From NCBI RefSeq assembly GCF_031755915.1, contig NC_083379.1, forward strand, positions 45,082,001 to 45,146,000: a DNA stretch of 64,000 bases. Direction: 5' to 3'. The notes beneath the pieces were generated by a model. The model was not told where the DNA came from, made no database searches, and was given only the letters and a program-made list of their open reading frames with translations. The position numbers were made by a program, and so were the translations under genes. Source of the stretch: Ziziphus jujuba. Its lineage: Eukaryota > Streptophyta > Magnoliopsida > Rosales > Rhamnaceae. Positions 29,657-40,996 of this stretch are shown here, piece by piece. Each line of letters begins with the position of its first letter. Position 1 is the stretch's first letter.

Positions 29657-31437
29657 TATCCTCCTTGTCCCATTCCCCAAATTCAACTCAGATTTCTCGC
29701 CTAACTTTCTTTCTTTTGATGAATATTATGTAGTATATATATATATATATAATAGAAAGTACAGCTAATATATAATCCTTTTTGCTTAATTCATTAGGAC
29801 GTATTCCAAGTGAGTATAGGATTGATCATATATCTACTTTATAAATACCTTCAAATTTTCCTTTTGGGGTGTCTCTGTTGTTGTTTTTTTTTTTTCTCCC
29901 CTCCAAATCTCTAAAACCAAACAAGAAAACAAGTTTATTTCTAATCAAGAAAACAAAGTGCTACAAACTAGTCTATCCGGATTTTCCAAAAACTAACACC
30001 ACCATACAAAACGTTTGTTTCCTCCTTCGGTCACTCTCCGTCCAATATTTTGATCGGTTTTTGGTTGGAAAAGTAAAAAGCAGAAACACACATGAGTGCA
30101 GAGAGACACAAAACAGAGGGATCCCAAATCCTAAATTAACGGACAACAATGTTTCTTTCAAACAGAGGACCGAAACAAAAGCCACCGGTTACTATTTTGT
30201 AAGGAAACGGCCAACGTCCCCTTCCTAAGTGGAATTAAAAGTGCCACGTGGACCAATCAAAACCTCCCAAAAAGTCTAGAGTGCTCTAATCCTAGTGTAA
30301 ACCAACTTTCTTTATAGGCTTAAAAAAAATAATTGAGATGGGTTTTTTTAATTTCTTTCTTTTTTTTTTTTTTTTTTTTTTTTTGGGCCTTTTCGGCAAT
30401 AACATGTGAAACTCTGAACAACTTGGCTGTGCTGTTTGTGTCTTGACGTGGCGATGGTGGGTTGGATTTTGGTGTTGGAATTTGCAAAGTACACGTCTGT
30501 TTGGTAGATCCACCTCACCTCTCCGTCCATTGGGAACATATTAACACAATTCTGGAATTTAAAAAAAAAAAAAAAAAAAAAAAAGGTTATATCGGCAACT
30601 TTACTTTTGCCAAAGTTTTTTCTACTAAGTAAATTGTGCTCTTTTTGTCTTCATATAATAATAATGTGTAAGACATTACGTACACAACTTTAATCAATTT
30701 TTTTGAAATTTTGTATGTTGTCCTTTTTGGTAAGTTGTAGATAACTCTTTGACACGCAAGAGATATAGTTTAATCGGATCAATTGTATTTTGATGGGCTT
30801 AAAAACAAATATCTTTGTTTGCAAGGATTAAATTCATGATGTAATTTATGATTTTAAATTTTAAACAAGATATCAAGTACTGCTCAAATGGCACTTTATT
30901 TGGGCAGCTAGAATTTTCATATGTGGTTCATGAGGTATCATATTCGGCAATGGCATCTCATATCAATTAGCAAAAAATAAACTTATACCAAAGCCCTATT
31001 AAAAAAGAAGAGATAACTCTTTTTCTTGAGCTTTTTGTGCAAGTTGTTCTCTTTGTACAAATCCATCCCAAAAAAGAGCATATTACTTATCAAGGAGAGG
31101 AGTCCTGTTTCCCTCGTAATCAAAAGACAAGCTCCGAGTAGCCTTAGAAGTTACAACGATTTGCAAGGTGGGGGGATTTCTTTATTTATTTATTTTTGGT
31201 TTCTAATCAAAGTTGGAGCATTAATTGACATTCTAAAATGTAACATTTGTTAAAGGGTTAATTTTTAAATCGTTGGAAACGTCAATTAACTCATAAAATC
31301 CCCTAATTAATCCTACTAGAGAGTTACTCATCCCCTAGTAAAAGCAAGGCATTGTTGAATTAAATATGTTATAAAAACAGAGAGAAATGGCAGAGAGATT
31401 TAGTGAAGAAGGACAGAAAAGGCAAAGGCAAAAAGTG
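29657..31437. other. Intergenic region
   Basis: Shared upstream region of BAC2 (-) and the cysteine-rich peptide gene (+). It contains an (AT)n tract near 29736-29751, a G-box CACGTG at 30245-30250 followed by CCAAT, a poly-T run near 30360-30384 and a poly-A run near 30561-30584. A TATAAAA box for the downstream gene is annotated separately. No gene recognised. Confidence 0.6.
31370..31376 (+). promoter_or_regulatory. TATA box of the cysteine-rich peptide gene
   Basis: TATAAAA lies 68 bases before the chosen ATG at 31438. Transcription about 30 bases downstream would begin after the first in-frame ATG at 31387, which supports the later start and the shorter, signal-peptide-like N-terminus. 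Confidence 0.55.
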
Positions 31438-31866
31438 ATGGGAAGTCAGATTAAAATAAGGAAGGTAATGTGTTGGTGGTTGGTAATAATAATGGTAATG
31501 GTGGGGATGATGGATAACGGGGTGCGTGAATGTAATGCTCAGTGGATATCGTATTTTGAGTGTGCATGGGAATGTTATCTGGTGGAAGGAGCGATTCAAC
31601 AGCTACTCTGCCTTACTGACTGCATGAAGCGCTGCACTTGGAGAACCCGCAAATGCAAAGCTGGTACGTTTACTTTCATACGCAACTTTCACTTCCTAAG
31701 AATACAAATATACTATACATTTATATTTTAACTTATATATAATCATTGAAATTTATTTAATGTTCTTGTTATGTTTTATTTGATAGATCCCAAATATTTG
31801 AAACATCAAAGAAAGCCACCAAAAGAATGCCCTCCTGAATTCCCAAAAGGTTTTAACTGCCCCTAG
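31438..31866 (+). CDS. Small secreted cysteine-rich peptide, unknown function
   Basis: Two exons, 31438-31663 and 31787-31866, give 101 residues. The N-terminus is a likely signal peptide: basic MGSQIKIRK then a hydrophobic core (MCWWLVIIMVMVGMM). The mature part has CAWEC and CLTDC, two CX3C pairs about a dozen residues apart, followed by MKRC, RKCK and two further Cys in a Pro/Lys-rich tail ending FNCP. Paired CX3C motifs occur in plant alpha-hairpinin and thionin-like peptides, but spacing and tail do not match a family I can name. A role in defence or signalling is conceivable and unproven. The TATA box at 31370 supports the chosen start. Confidence 0.65.
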
Positions 31867-32412
31867 AAGGAGACGAAGAAGAGAGTTATGATTCACGAAC
31901 GACGAGACACTTGTGAATCGGCTGTGCTGGTTGCCCTGTCTCACTAGTCTACCACACGATACATTACAATTATTGAAGCAATATCATATATCTCATCTCT
32001 ACTCTCCTTTCCCATGATTGTCAGAAATAAATATCTTCCTATAAAGAGTTATATACCATAAACTTCCTTCTTGTTCGTATCTCCTGTCTCCTAATTTAAA
32101 TTTGTTTTGTTTATTTCTGTTGAAGTAGAAATTTTTGAAAACTTAACAATCAAGTTATATTTCATGAGGTGGAACATTAATATTTTAGGAAACACATTTA
32201 TGAACGCACAACGAAAGGGTTGTATAGAATGGGTGAAAACAAAACATCCAACTTCGTTTATTAAGTCTTACACACTAACATCGACTTAAAAAAGCAAACA
32301 GCAAATTTGCTCACAAACAGAAGCATCACAATAGAGGATCTCATAAGTAATGTTTTGATAGGTACAGCTCAACAATCATATTTTTGCATTCGGATTAAGC
32401 TTTGAAAACCCC
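31867..32412. other. Intergenic, convergent 3' ends
   Basis: Spacer between the cysteine-rich peptide stop and the TMA7 stop, containing both 3' UTRs. No gene recognised. Confidence 0.65.
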
Positions 32413-33679
32413 TCATTTCTTTCCACTCTTCTTAAGCCCAGAACCTCCAAAGGATCCCTTCTGTTGTGCCTTGGCTTTAAGCTCCTTCAGTGCCTGCTCA
32501 TCACAACAATCACGATCAAATTACTGGTTCTCGAACACTCATAAGGAAAAACTACATATAGAGAGGAACAGAACATGTCTCACCTTCTCTTCTTCCTTCT
32601 TCTTCTGAATGTTAGCCATATCAACCTGTGTACAGAAAGTGGATCCAATTAAAAATATGTTCAAATCGCTTCAAATGGATAGGTCAACCAGCCTTACGAA
32701 AGAGCAACGTTATGACTAAAATATGCTTCAGCATAAGCAACAAAACAACAAACTGACAAATCAATCGCTGGAAATTAGAAAACCTTAGAACGACTGGGCT
32801 TTTTAGCAACTTATAAAACATTTGTGTTGCAATCATTCAGAAATTCCAAAAGAAAAACAGCGAATAGCCTAAAAGAATTAGGTTTCAGAAGGTGGCACCT
32901 AAAACAATAAAGATGTTTCATTTATTGCCTAAAACTTTAACCATGTTTCAAGCTAATAATCAAGAGCTGAAAAAACAAGTCTCAACTCAATAAACAAGTT
33001 CCAAGCAGTGATTAAGCAACAAAGAGGCAGGATTCTGCATGACCAACCCAGTTGAGTTAGCAAGACAGGATTCTGCATGACCAACCCAGTTGAGTTAGCA
33101 AGCATACATTTGCCCCGGTAATAATCAAAAGGGCAAAACCTAAAAATACACCTTTGTCAAAGTGAAAAAAAAAAAAAAAAAAAAAACCCCTACTACTAAA
33201 TAGATCCTGATCGTCTTCTTCATTCCCCGTTTTCACTAATATAACAGAAAGTACAAGAAAATAGAACTTCAAAAGAATCCCAGAACTAATTCAGTATCAA
33301 CCCAGATAATAAAATTACTCCCAAACTATGTTCTTTATCTCATCACTAGTAAAATCCATACGATTAAAAACCACATATATAAATAACTTAAAAAAGAAAA
33401 AAGAATTCAACATACGCTAAAATTAGAGATCAATAAAATACCTCGTCGTATTCTTTCTTGTCAGCCTTTGGTTGCTTGAGAGGCTTTGCCTTTCCACCTG
33501 CAAGATCGAAATTTTAATGAAAATTCCGATTTAAATTTTCCAAAACCTCAACAGATATTAAGAAGGTAGCTAGGGCTTACAATTTCTTCTTTCAGACTAA
33601 CAAATAATAGAAATTGACAACAGATACATGAAAATCTAAGGTTGATGGACAAAAAGATTGTACCTTGCTTGGACGACAT
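32413..33679 (-). CDS. TMA7: Translation machinery-associated protein TMA7
   Basis: A 64-residue, very basic ribosome-associated protein, the normal TMA7 length. Four exons on the minus strand: 33664-33679, 33442-33497, 32584-32625 and 32413-32493. The protein begins MSSKQGGKAKPLKQPKADKK, continues EYDEEVDMANIQKKKEEE and ends with KAQQKGSFGGSGLKKSGKK. The first exon has only 16 coding bases, so ORF searches miss the gene. All junctions keep frame. The second intron is nearly 820 bases and carries a tandem repeat. Its biochemical role is poorly known; the yeast homologue co-purifies with ribosomes. Confidence 0.93.
33028..33102. repeat. Tandem 38-bp duplication in a TMA7 intron
   Basis: Two adjacent copies, 33028-33065 and 33066-33102, begin CAGGATTCTGCATGACCAAC and are almost identical, indicating a recent duplication within the intron between 32625 and 33442. 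No function apparent. Confidence 0.9.
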
Positions 33680-33898
33680 GGCTCTAAGTTGGGATTGAGG
33701 GCTAGGGCTTGGTCCTGCTCCGAATCGCAGAACGAAACGAAAAATTCCCCAAGAAACCCAACCCTAACACGCAACGCAATAAACAAACAATCTTTCCAAT
33801 TGGTCGCTTGCAGGTCAAAGGACTATATAAAGTAAAGAAAAATGAAGATTCGCCTACTTCCATGTGCTACTCACGTGATTATCCTTTTTATTACACCA

Positions 33899-33939
<41 letters not shown>

Positions 33940-34806
33940 TAAAGGTTATATACTTGTTAAAAAAATAAATATATATCTATATAAACTTTTTATATTTTTG
34001 CAGAACTGACAGAATTTGGAAGTTTCATTTTTCTGCTCTATAAAAACACAATTCAATTCAAGTACTATCTTTCCAAAATCAAACAACTATATTATTTTTT
34101 TTATGATAAATTGGCATCTTAAATGCAAATAAACATGGAATTAATAATTTATGGCAAGGTGCCAACTCGCAACAAAATTAAATTAATATGAAAAATCATA
34201 AAACAATAATTTAATTTTATAATAATCATCTAATAAATTACAAAATGAAATATAAAAAAGTGATAGGAAATAATAATTATAATAATAATAATAATATTCC
34301 CCTTGAAGAATTATTCGAATATGGGGAACTTTCTTGCTTGCTACTAACGCAACTCTCATAGCATCTTGAATTCTTCAATTCAGTCCAAAAAAAGAAAAAC
34401 TTCATTTAAAAAAAAAAAATTTCGTAGTTTTATACAATTCTTATAACGCAGACTGCCCAATCCTGCATAATAGTGGCAATGTTTAGTTTGAAGTCTTTTC
34501 ATCTTCTCTTTCCATCCAAACATGTCTTTTCATCTTCTCTAAAAAATGTACTACCTTGCATTTTTGCTTTAAATAAAGTGATTTTTCCGGACATGTTTTC
34601 CGGTAAATCTCACTCCAACTGTCCCTAAATTTAGTACATGTTAGATTTATTACAAAAGCTTTCAGTCTATCATTACAAAAGCTTTCAGTCTATCATTTAT
34701 AATCGTGTTGAATTTACAAGTAAATATAATAATAAACAAACTGGTTCAAAAAGTACACAAAAAATCACTGCATTTTCATGCATTCTTGAGTCCTTGACAA
34801 CAATAT
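33680..34806. other. Intergenic region with (AT)n tract and a small tandem repeat
   Basis: This contains the TMA7 promoter, an (AT)n run near 33908-33932, an (AAT)n tract near 34274-34294 and a perfect 23-base tandem duplication at 34649-34671/34672-34694 (unit begins ATTACAAAAGCTTTCAG). The right part is the 3' flank of the receptor kinase. No gene recognised. Confidence 0.6.
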
Positions 34807-37800
34807 CTACCTTGCATCCATAACTGATATTGTAACATCATTCATGGAGCAATTATCTGATTTTTTTGCAGATACTTCTACTTCTTTCCTAACTGTATCT
34901 ATGAAATATGCTGGTTGTTTTGGTGCAGGAAGTAGAAGAGTATCATTTGAAAGCATGGAAACAACATCAGTCATGGTTGGCCTTTCTGTTGCTCGGTCTT
35001 GTACGCACAATAGCCCAACATGGATGCATCTGAGCACTTCACTAGCAGCCCATGGTTCAATCATTTTGGGGTCTACTAGCTCAAAAACTCTGCCTTCATT
35101 CCACAGCTTCCACGCCTGGAAAAATCCCGGTTGCATATTCATTGTCAACCGTTGAAGTTTGATTAATTTGTACATAAAAATTGAAGGATTTGGTGATTGT
35201 CAAGGAATTAACAAACTTACATATCCAATAAGGTTGAGAGGATCTTCTGAATCATAATGGCTGTTATTCTTCTTCCCACTTATGATCTCTAGTACTATGA
35301 CTCCAAAGCTGAATACATCAGTTTTTATTGATACAATTCCTCTCATTGCATACTCAGGAGGCATATAACCACTGAAACAGAATTTGCAAGGGATATAAGC
35401 ATTTGAAAAGTCAGAGACACATAAGCATGCTACCAGTTAGAACAGAATTGTCTATTATTATTTGCTTGTAGATGTAAATAAGATACTTACTAAGTTCCAA
35501 CAACTCTCTGTGTATTTTCTTCACATTCATTCAATGCAAACATCCGAGCCATGCCAAAATCAGATATTTTTGGATTCATCTCCTCATCAAGTAAAATGTT
35601 GCTTGTTTTTAAATCCCGATGAATCACTTTCAATCTTGAATATTTATGTAGATAAACTAGTCCTTGAGTAACACCTTCAATAATGCTGTAGCGTTTCTTC
35701 CAGTGAAGCACACTCTTTTCATAAGAATCTGGGTCAAAATAAAAGTTCAAGCAACTTAGCAAGGAATTGATCAGTACTAACAAAAGGAGTAAAGTGAAGC
35801 AACATGCGAATTCGCTGCTAATATAGTGGACATACTGAAGAGTAAGGAATCTAAGCTTTTATTAGGCATGTACTCATAGATCAATATTTTTTCTTCCCCT
35901 TGAATGCAAAACCCCAAAAGCCTCACAAGATTAGTGTGCTGGAGTTTTCCAATCAGTAAAGCTTCATTCTTGAACTCCACTAGCCCTTGTCCTGAACTTC
36001 TTGAAAGCCTCTTTATTGCTACTTCTTGCCCATCTCGTAATTTTCCCTGAAACTAGTTTCTGATTAGCCATTGTTATACACATAATTTGTAATGTCAAGG
36101 TCTACCTTATAAACTGCTCCAAATCCGCCTTCTCCCAGCTTATTTTCTGTTGAGAAAATGTTTGTAGCAGCAACAAGGCTTTCAAAACTAAATATACGCA
36201 ATTCATTGCTCATCTTCCCATCCTTCTGGCTTTTGCTCACTTGGCCAAGTTCATGTAGTAGCATGTTTTCTTCAACTCTCTGTAAGCGCTTACTTTTTGC
36301 CTTACATTTTTTCCATAGAACATAGCATGATGAGAGCAACAAGGGAATAATTGCGGTTCCTCCTACCAAAATCATGAGCCATATCCACCACATTTGCACT
36401 GCATTAACAAATAACTTCCATTTTCATTATTTATAGAGCTGATCCATGACCTCTAACAACTTAAATTTTTGCGGAAAAATGCTAATCTAACAATATTGTT
36501 TTCATTCAGATTATGACTATTATTTTCCTTCTTATTCATTTGGTATCAGTCATTGTTTTGACTGCTTCTGCCAATAAAATCAATCAGAGGCATTAAAACT
36601 TCGTTATTCAATACACTAGCTTGTCACATGCCCATGTCTAAGGTAATATTACATGATATTCAATGCTGGTAAACTGTTTGAAGAAGAAGAAAAAACCTAA
36701 AAAACATTCAGTTTCATCTTTATGCTCTTTTGGAATGCCATAATTTACCAATGAATTAACTGGTGCAGGGTTTCAAGCAAGATTTGGAGAAATGAAAGTT
36801 TTACAAATCAAATTCATACATTCACTGCCTTAAACTACAGTTGCCATGCATTAATTATTTATTTGTTTGCTTTAATGATTTCAACTCATACATTACCTGA
36901 GGATTCAAGGATGTATATCTCTTTTAAAGTGCTCAAATTACTCTCTGTAAAGCTTGAGTCTTTGGTCCAAATCTCACAGCCAGTGCCATTGTCATTTGCA
37001 GAAGCATAAGCAACACAAGAACAATTTTTCAAGCATCTTTCCCAACAATCAGTGATGGAAAGATTGTCATTATGAAACCTAAATCCATCCCGAGACATTA
37101 CTCCCATTTTCAACACAAATTTATCATGATAACTCCTGCAATCCGGAAGCTTTTGCTCAACACAACCAACTCTCAAGGAAGAAGAGGAAGAATCAAAGCA
37201 TGAAACTTCTGTAAAGAGGGAATCCATACCAAAACCCTTGAGCTGGCCCTCTGCATTTACAGTGAGCCTTGGGAAAATGGTGATTTCTTTATCAACGGAA
37301 TAATCAAAGTATGCTTCTTTCTCATTTGATGTGTAGCTAAAGTTGTACTTGTAATAATAACAAAACTCATGTGACATGTTGAAACACCCGTTTTGCCAAA
37401 CACCACTTGTCCAATATGTGCTTCCTTGCCACCAAATAACCATTTGGTTTATACCACTGGGGTCCATACCAAGAGTAAATGATCCTGATGCTGGAAACCC
37501 ATCAGTCCTCCAAGATGTTAGAGTCCGATTAAGCCCAGTTTTTCTGTCAAACCCCAGTTTCATTTTGGGCAAAAGTGTATCAGTAGGATAGTCAAAGCTT
37601 TGCCACAAGTCCCTCTTCACAGACCCATCAGGATTCAATTCATGTAGTACAAAATTACCGCTATCAAGTAGAACAGCACTTGCATTGATGGCTGTTTGAA
37701 CCGTATACAGTAATACACAATCTCCCAACTTGCGGGAAATGATCTTAAAGTTACCAAAACGATCAATTGTGAGAATTCCTGAATTTCCAAGAATTGGGTT

Positions 37801-38046
37801 GTTCCGGTTGGCAACCCATACTGGCTTCTCATTAGCTCTATTATAAGATACTCCTAAATAAGAATTATTTGCAGCGTCAAGCTGGAAAAATCCTAACCTG
37901 AATATCCCAGAAGCGGAGAACAATTGCCTCCCATGTTTGAGCTCTTGGCCTTGTGCTAATGTGTCTGTTTGGCAGTAAGAAGGATCCACAAAGAGTACGC
38001 AGAAGGAAAAACAGAGAAGAAGTAGGTTTCCTTTTATGCTCGCCAT
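34807..38046 (-). CDS. G-type lectin S-receptor-like Ser/Thr kinase (CES101-like)
   Basis: Single-pass plasma-membrane receptor kinase of 783 residues. Six exons on the minus strand: 36897-38046, 36106-36398, 35836-36046, 35491-35728, 35221-35371 and 34807-35115. Residues 1-26 are a signal peptide ([15 protein letters not shown]...). The B-lectin domain includes [20 protein letters not shown] and [20 protein letters not shown]; an S-locus glycoprotein region and a PAN/apple-like Cys-rich segment ([15 protein letters not shown]) follow. The transmembrane helix ([18 protein letters not shown]) starts exon 2. The kinase has [37 protein letters not shown] and [11 protein letters not shown]. All catalytic residues are intact. 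It resembles Arabidopsis CES101 (At3g16030). The start at 38046 gives the signal peptide; a longer frame from 38121 does not. Confidence 0.93.
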
Positions 38047-39562
38047 TAATGACAAGTTTAGGGGCCTGAAGTCTGTAATTTCATTGTTAAATGTCAAAGG
38101 GAAAATGGTGCAACAAGGCAAGCTAAGCTAATCCTGATGTCCAAGGGTTCCTGATTCTTTGACTTGTATTCCGTATGACATGTTTGACTTGCAAGGCTGT
38201 TACTGACATTTTAGAAAAAATATCTTCGTGTTCGTGTTTTCTCTTGAGACATTTTAGAATGGCCAAAACGCTGTCGTCATCATTCATTAGTTATTTGTAA
38301 TAATCCTACCAAAAAATGAAAATAAAAGGTCGTAATCTGCTTCGAGAAGTGTAGAAACAAGCATCTTCTTTGCGCTTTCGCATCAGATTTATTGAATGTT
38401 CACAATACCCATTTGTAAATTTCACGAACCACTATTAATTCCTCTACGTATCCAAATAATTGACCAAAAACAGACCCCATATTTCAAAGAAATATAGATA
38501 CATATATTTGTTGGTTTTCCCAGCGTATTATATATATATATATATATATCTTGTCAGAATAAATTATTTTAACTATAGCTTGGGCATTGCTTTCAGATGA
38601 ATAAGTCCAAAACTCTAATTTGGGATAGTGATTAACATTTTAAACGGTAAAGAATGTTCATCAGAAGAAATTATTAACCACAATCTTTATTATCTTCTTT
38701 ATTATCAAGAAGAATGTGATATATATACAAGCAGTGAAAGTATATTAGGAGGTTATATAATCCAACCTCCCTTACCTACTAAAAATGCAAATCTATCTGC
38801 GGCCAATGGCTTTTGGAACCAGCGGCAAAGTGGTTTCTGCTTGAAAAGTTACCTTTGGGTTTTGTGTTAACTTTTTATTTGTTTACTTATACTAACTTAG
38901 ATCAATAGATTCTGGTCTTTCTTGAAAAAAAAAAAAAAAAATTAAATAAATAAATAAAAACCTTTTTCTTCTTTTTAGGAAACTGTAGCTGGTTTCTGAA
39001 AACAATGGACGCTGTTACATTATATTGTGGAACACAGTAATGAACAAAAAATCCCTCGTCATTTAATAAAAGTTTAATTAAGTCGTACTATAATATGTTT
39101 GCATCTCTGGGGCAGTTAGTAAAATCATAGTTCATCAAATTCTATTTAATTAGCAAAATCCCAAAACCAATGAGCAAATCAACAATCAAGTGCAAGAAAG
39201 ACAAGTGGGCGGTAGTTGTAAAGCCAAATAAAGACAGTAACTTCATGGTGAAGAATGACACAGACATGTGTATATTATATAAGTGGCATTGCGAGGAGTG
39301 AGGTGTCGATCGATAGGCCCAATGTTGTGGAGGAGGAAAGCGAAAAAGCCCATATGAATATTTAGTGTCTTGGGTTTCTCAGTCCAACTTTTTGCAGCAA
39401 ACACTCGACACATTGAAGGTTAGGTCTGAGCATCTGCCATAGATCGGCAGTTACAATACATTTTCAGTCTTTCTTGTAAAACACATCCAACTACTATTTA
39501 TTAATTACAGCAGTAATACCTCCTCTCTCTATCTCTATTTTGAGTATCTTTCCACCTTCTCA
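38047..39562. other. Intergenic region, divergent promoters
   Basis: Upstream region of both the receptor kinase (-) and the small gene at 39563 (+). It has an (AT)n tract near 38528-38549 and a poly-A run near 38925-38941. The last 50 bases are CT-rich leader sequence. No gene recognised. Confidence 0.6.
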
Positions 39563-39966
39563 ATGCTAAGCCTCTTTCTTTTCCAACATGATCCCTCCTC
39601 TTCTTCTCTGTCAATCATGGTATGCTCTCTTTCTTTCTCTCTCTTTCTTAATCCATCATTAAAAAAAACACGTTTTCTGAACATAATATTATATGAAAAG
39701 AGCTTGATGAGCTAATATATATGTATGTATGTGTGTATGTATATATGTTGTGGTTGCAGTCTGTAATGCCATTGATGGTTAGGTCAGTGTTGAGGATGGT
39801 GAGGGCACTGGTGGGTCAACCAGCTTCTACTTTCACAACCTTGCTTTACTACAGTGATCTCCTCCCTAGAAATCTTAACTTAGAGCGTTTGGTTCGACAT
39901 GAACATTTGGACCCCGATAACTATTTGTTCCATTTCCTCATCAATGTCCTCAGATGTTTCTGGTAG
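39563..39966 (+). CDS. Small 87-residue plant protein, unknown function
   Basis: Two exons, 39563-39619 and 39760-39966, in phase 0 with good GT and TGCAG splice sites. Exon 1 encodes MLSLFLFQHDPSSSSLSIM. Exon 2 reads SVMPLMVRSVLRMVRALV, then FTTLLYYSDLLPRNLNLERL, and ends FHFLINVLRCFW. The CT-rich leader, clean splicing and biased composition favour a real gene. I cannot name the family. It could alternatively be a transcribed non-coding locus. Confidence 0.45.
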
Positions 39967-40952
39967 CTAGCTATCATTATCATTTTCCACCACCTAATAC
40001 CATTAATTCCCTTGTATCATATATCTTTTATCCTTTTTTTTTTTTAATTGGATTTGGAGAAAAAATTGAAAGAAACAGAGAAACCATCTCTGTCTCAGAT
40101 AATAGTCTTTTTTATTTAGCATTAATTTGTGAAGCATTATTGTTTTTTGTTTTTTTTTTTTTTCCGACTTTCCAAGGAACCAAAAATACAGTAGCAGTAG
40201 TAATGTATTGAAATGACATTTTGTTTCAGAGTATGAAATGGAAATCTGCTATTTGTGGAAAATTTAAGAAGAAAGCAGGCTAGCTCTTACGGTTAAGGTA
40301 ATATTTAGTATATATATACATATTCAGCTAGATTGTATGCATACGTTATTTGTGTCAGTGACTCACTGAAATCTACCTAGTCCAGTAATCATAAACTCTT
40401 GGGTTTGTAAGTTAAATAACTAAACTGGTTCTGTACATCTATATTCTGACTTTCTGAGATGCGAAAATAGGAGCATCATCCATTCATTTTGCTTTCGTTT
40501 TTGTTGTTGGTTTTTGTATTTTTGGGTAAGAGGGGCATGATCCATTCTTAAAATTAACTAGGCTTAGTGAGACGGCAAGGACCAGGTCGTAAAAGTCAAA
40601 CTAGAATGCAGATCGCATGAACTAGGAATGGACTATATATTGTATGGATCTTAATTGGGCCCTGTGAATATGAAACTGGGTCAACATAAGCTTATTTTGG
40701 GATGGTCCATATTCATCCTTACATGGGCCCTAACTATATCAATCCAATCTCTATATCCATCAACCCAAGATCCCACGTCAATCACTCAATCTGTTGAACC
40801 ATCAATGTTTGTTTTTTATTAACTTTTTTTTTTTGGGGGCAAATTTTTGCTCTTATGGGTACCTAGAAAAAATGGTGTAAAGAATACTTTTCAACCCAAG
40901 CAGAAAACTCATATGAATAGTCAACCACAAGCATTAACTAGCATTTGCATCC

Positions 40953-40996
<44 letters not shown>

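Noticed and set aside
31387..31437. Upstream ATG of the cysteine-rich peptide gene
   Set aside because: It lies about 10 bases after the TATA box, upstream of any likely transcription start, and hides the signal peptide.
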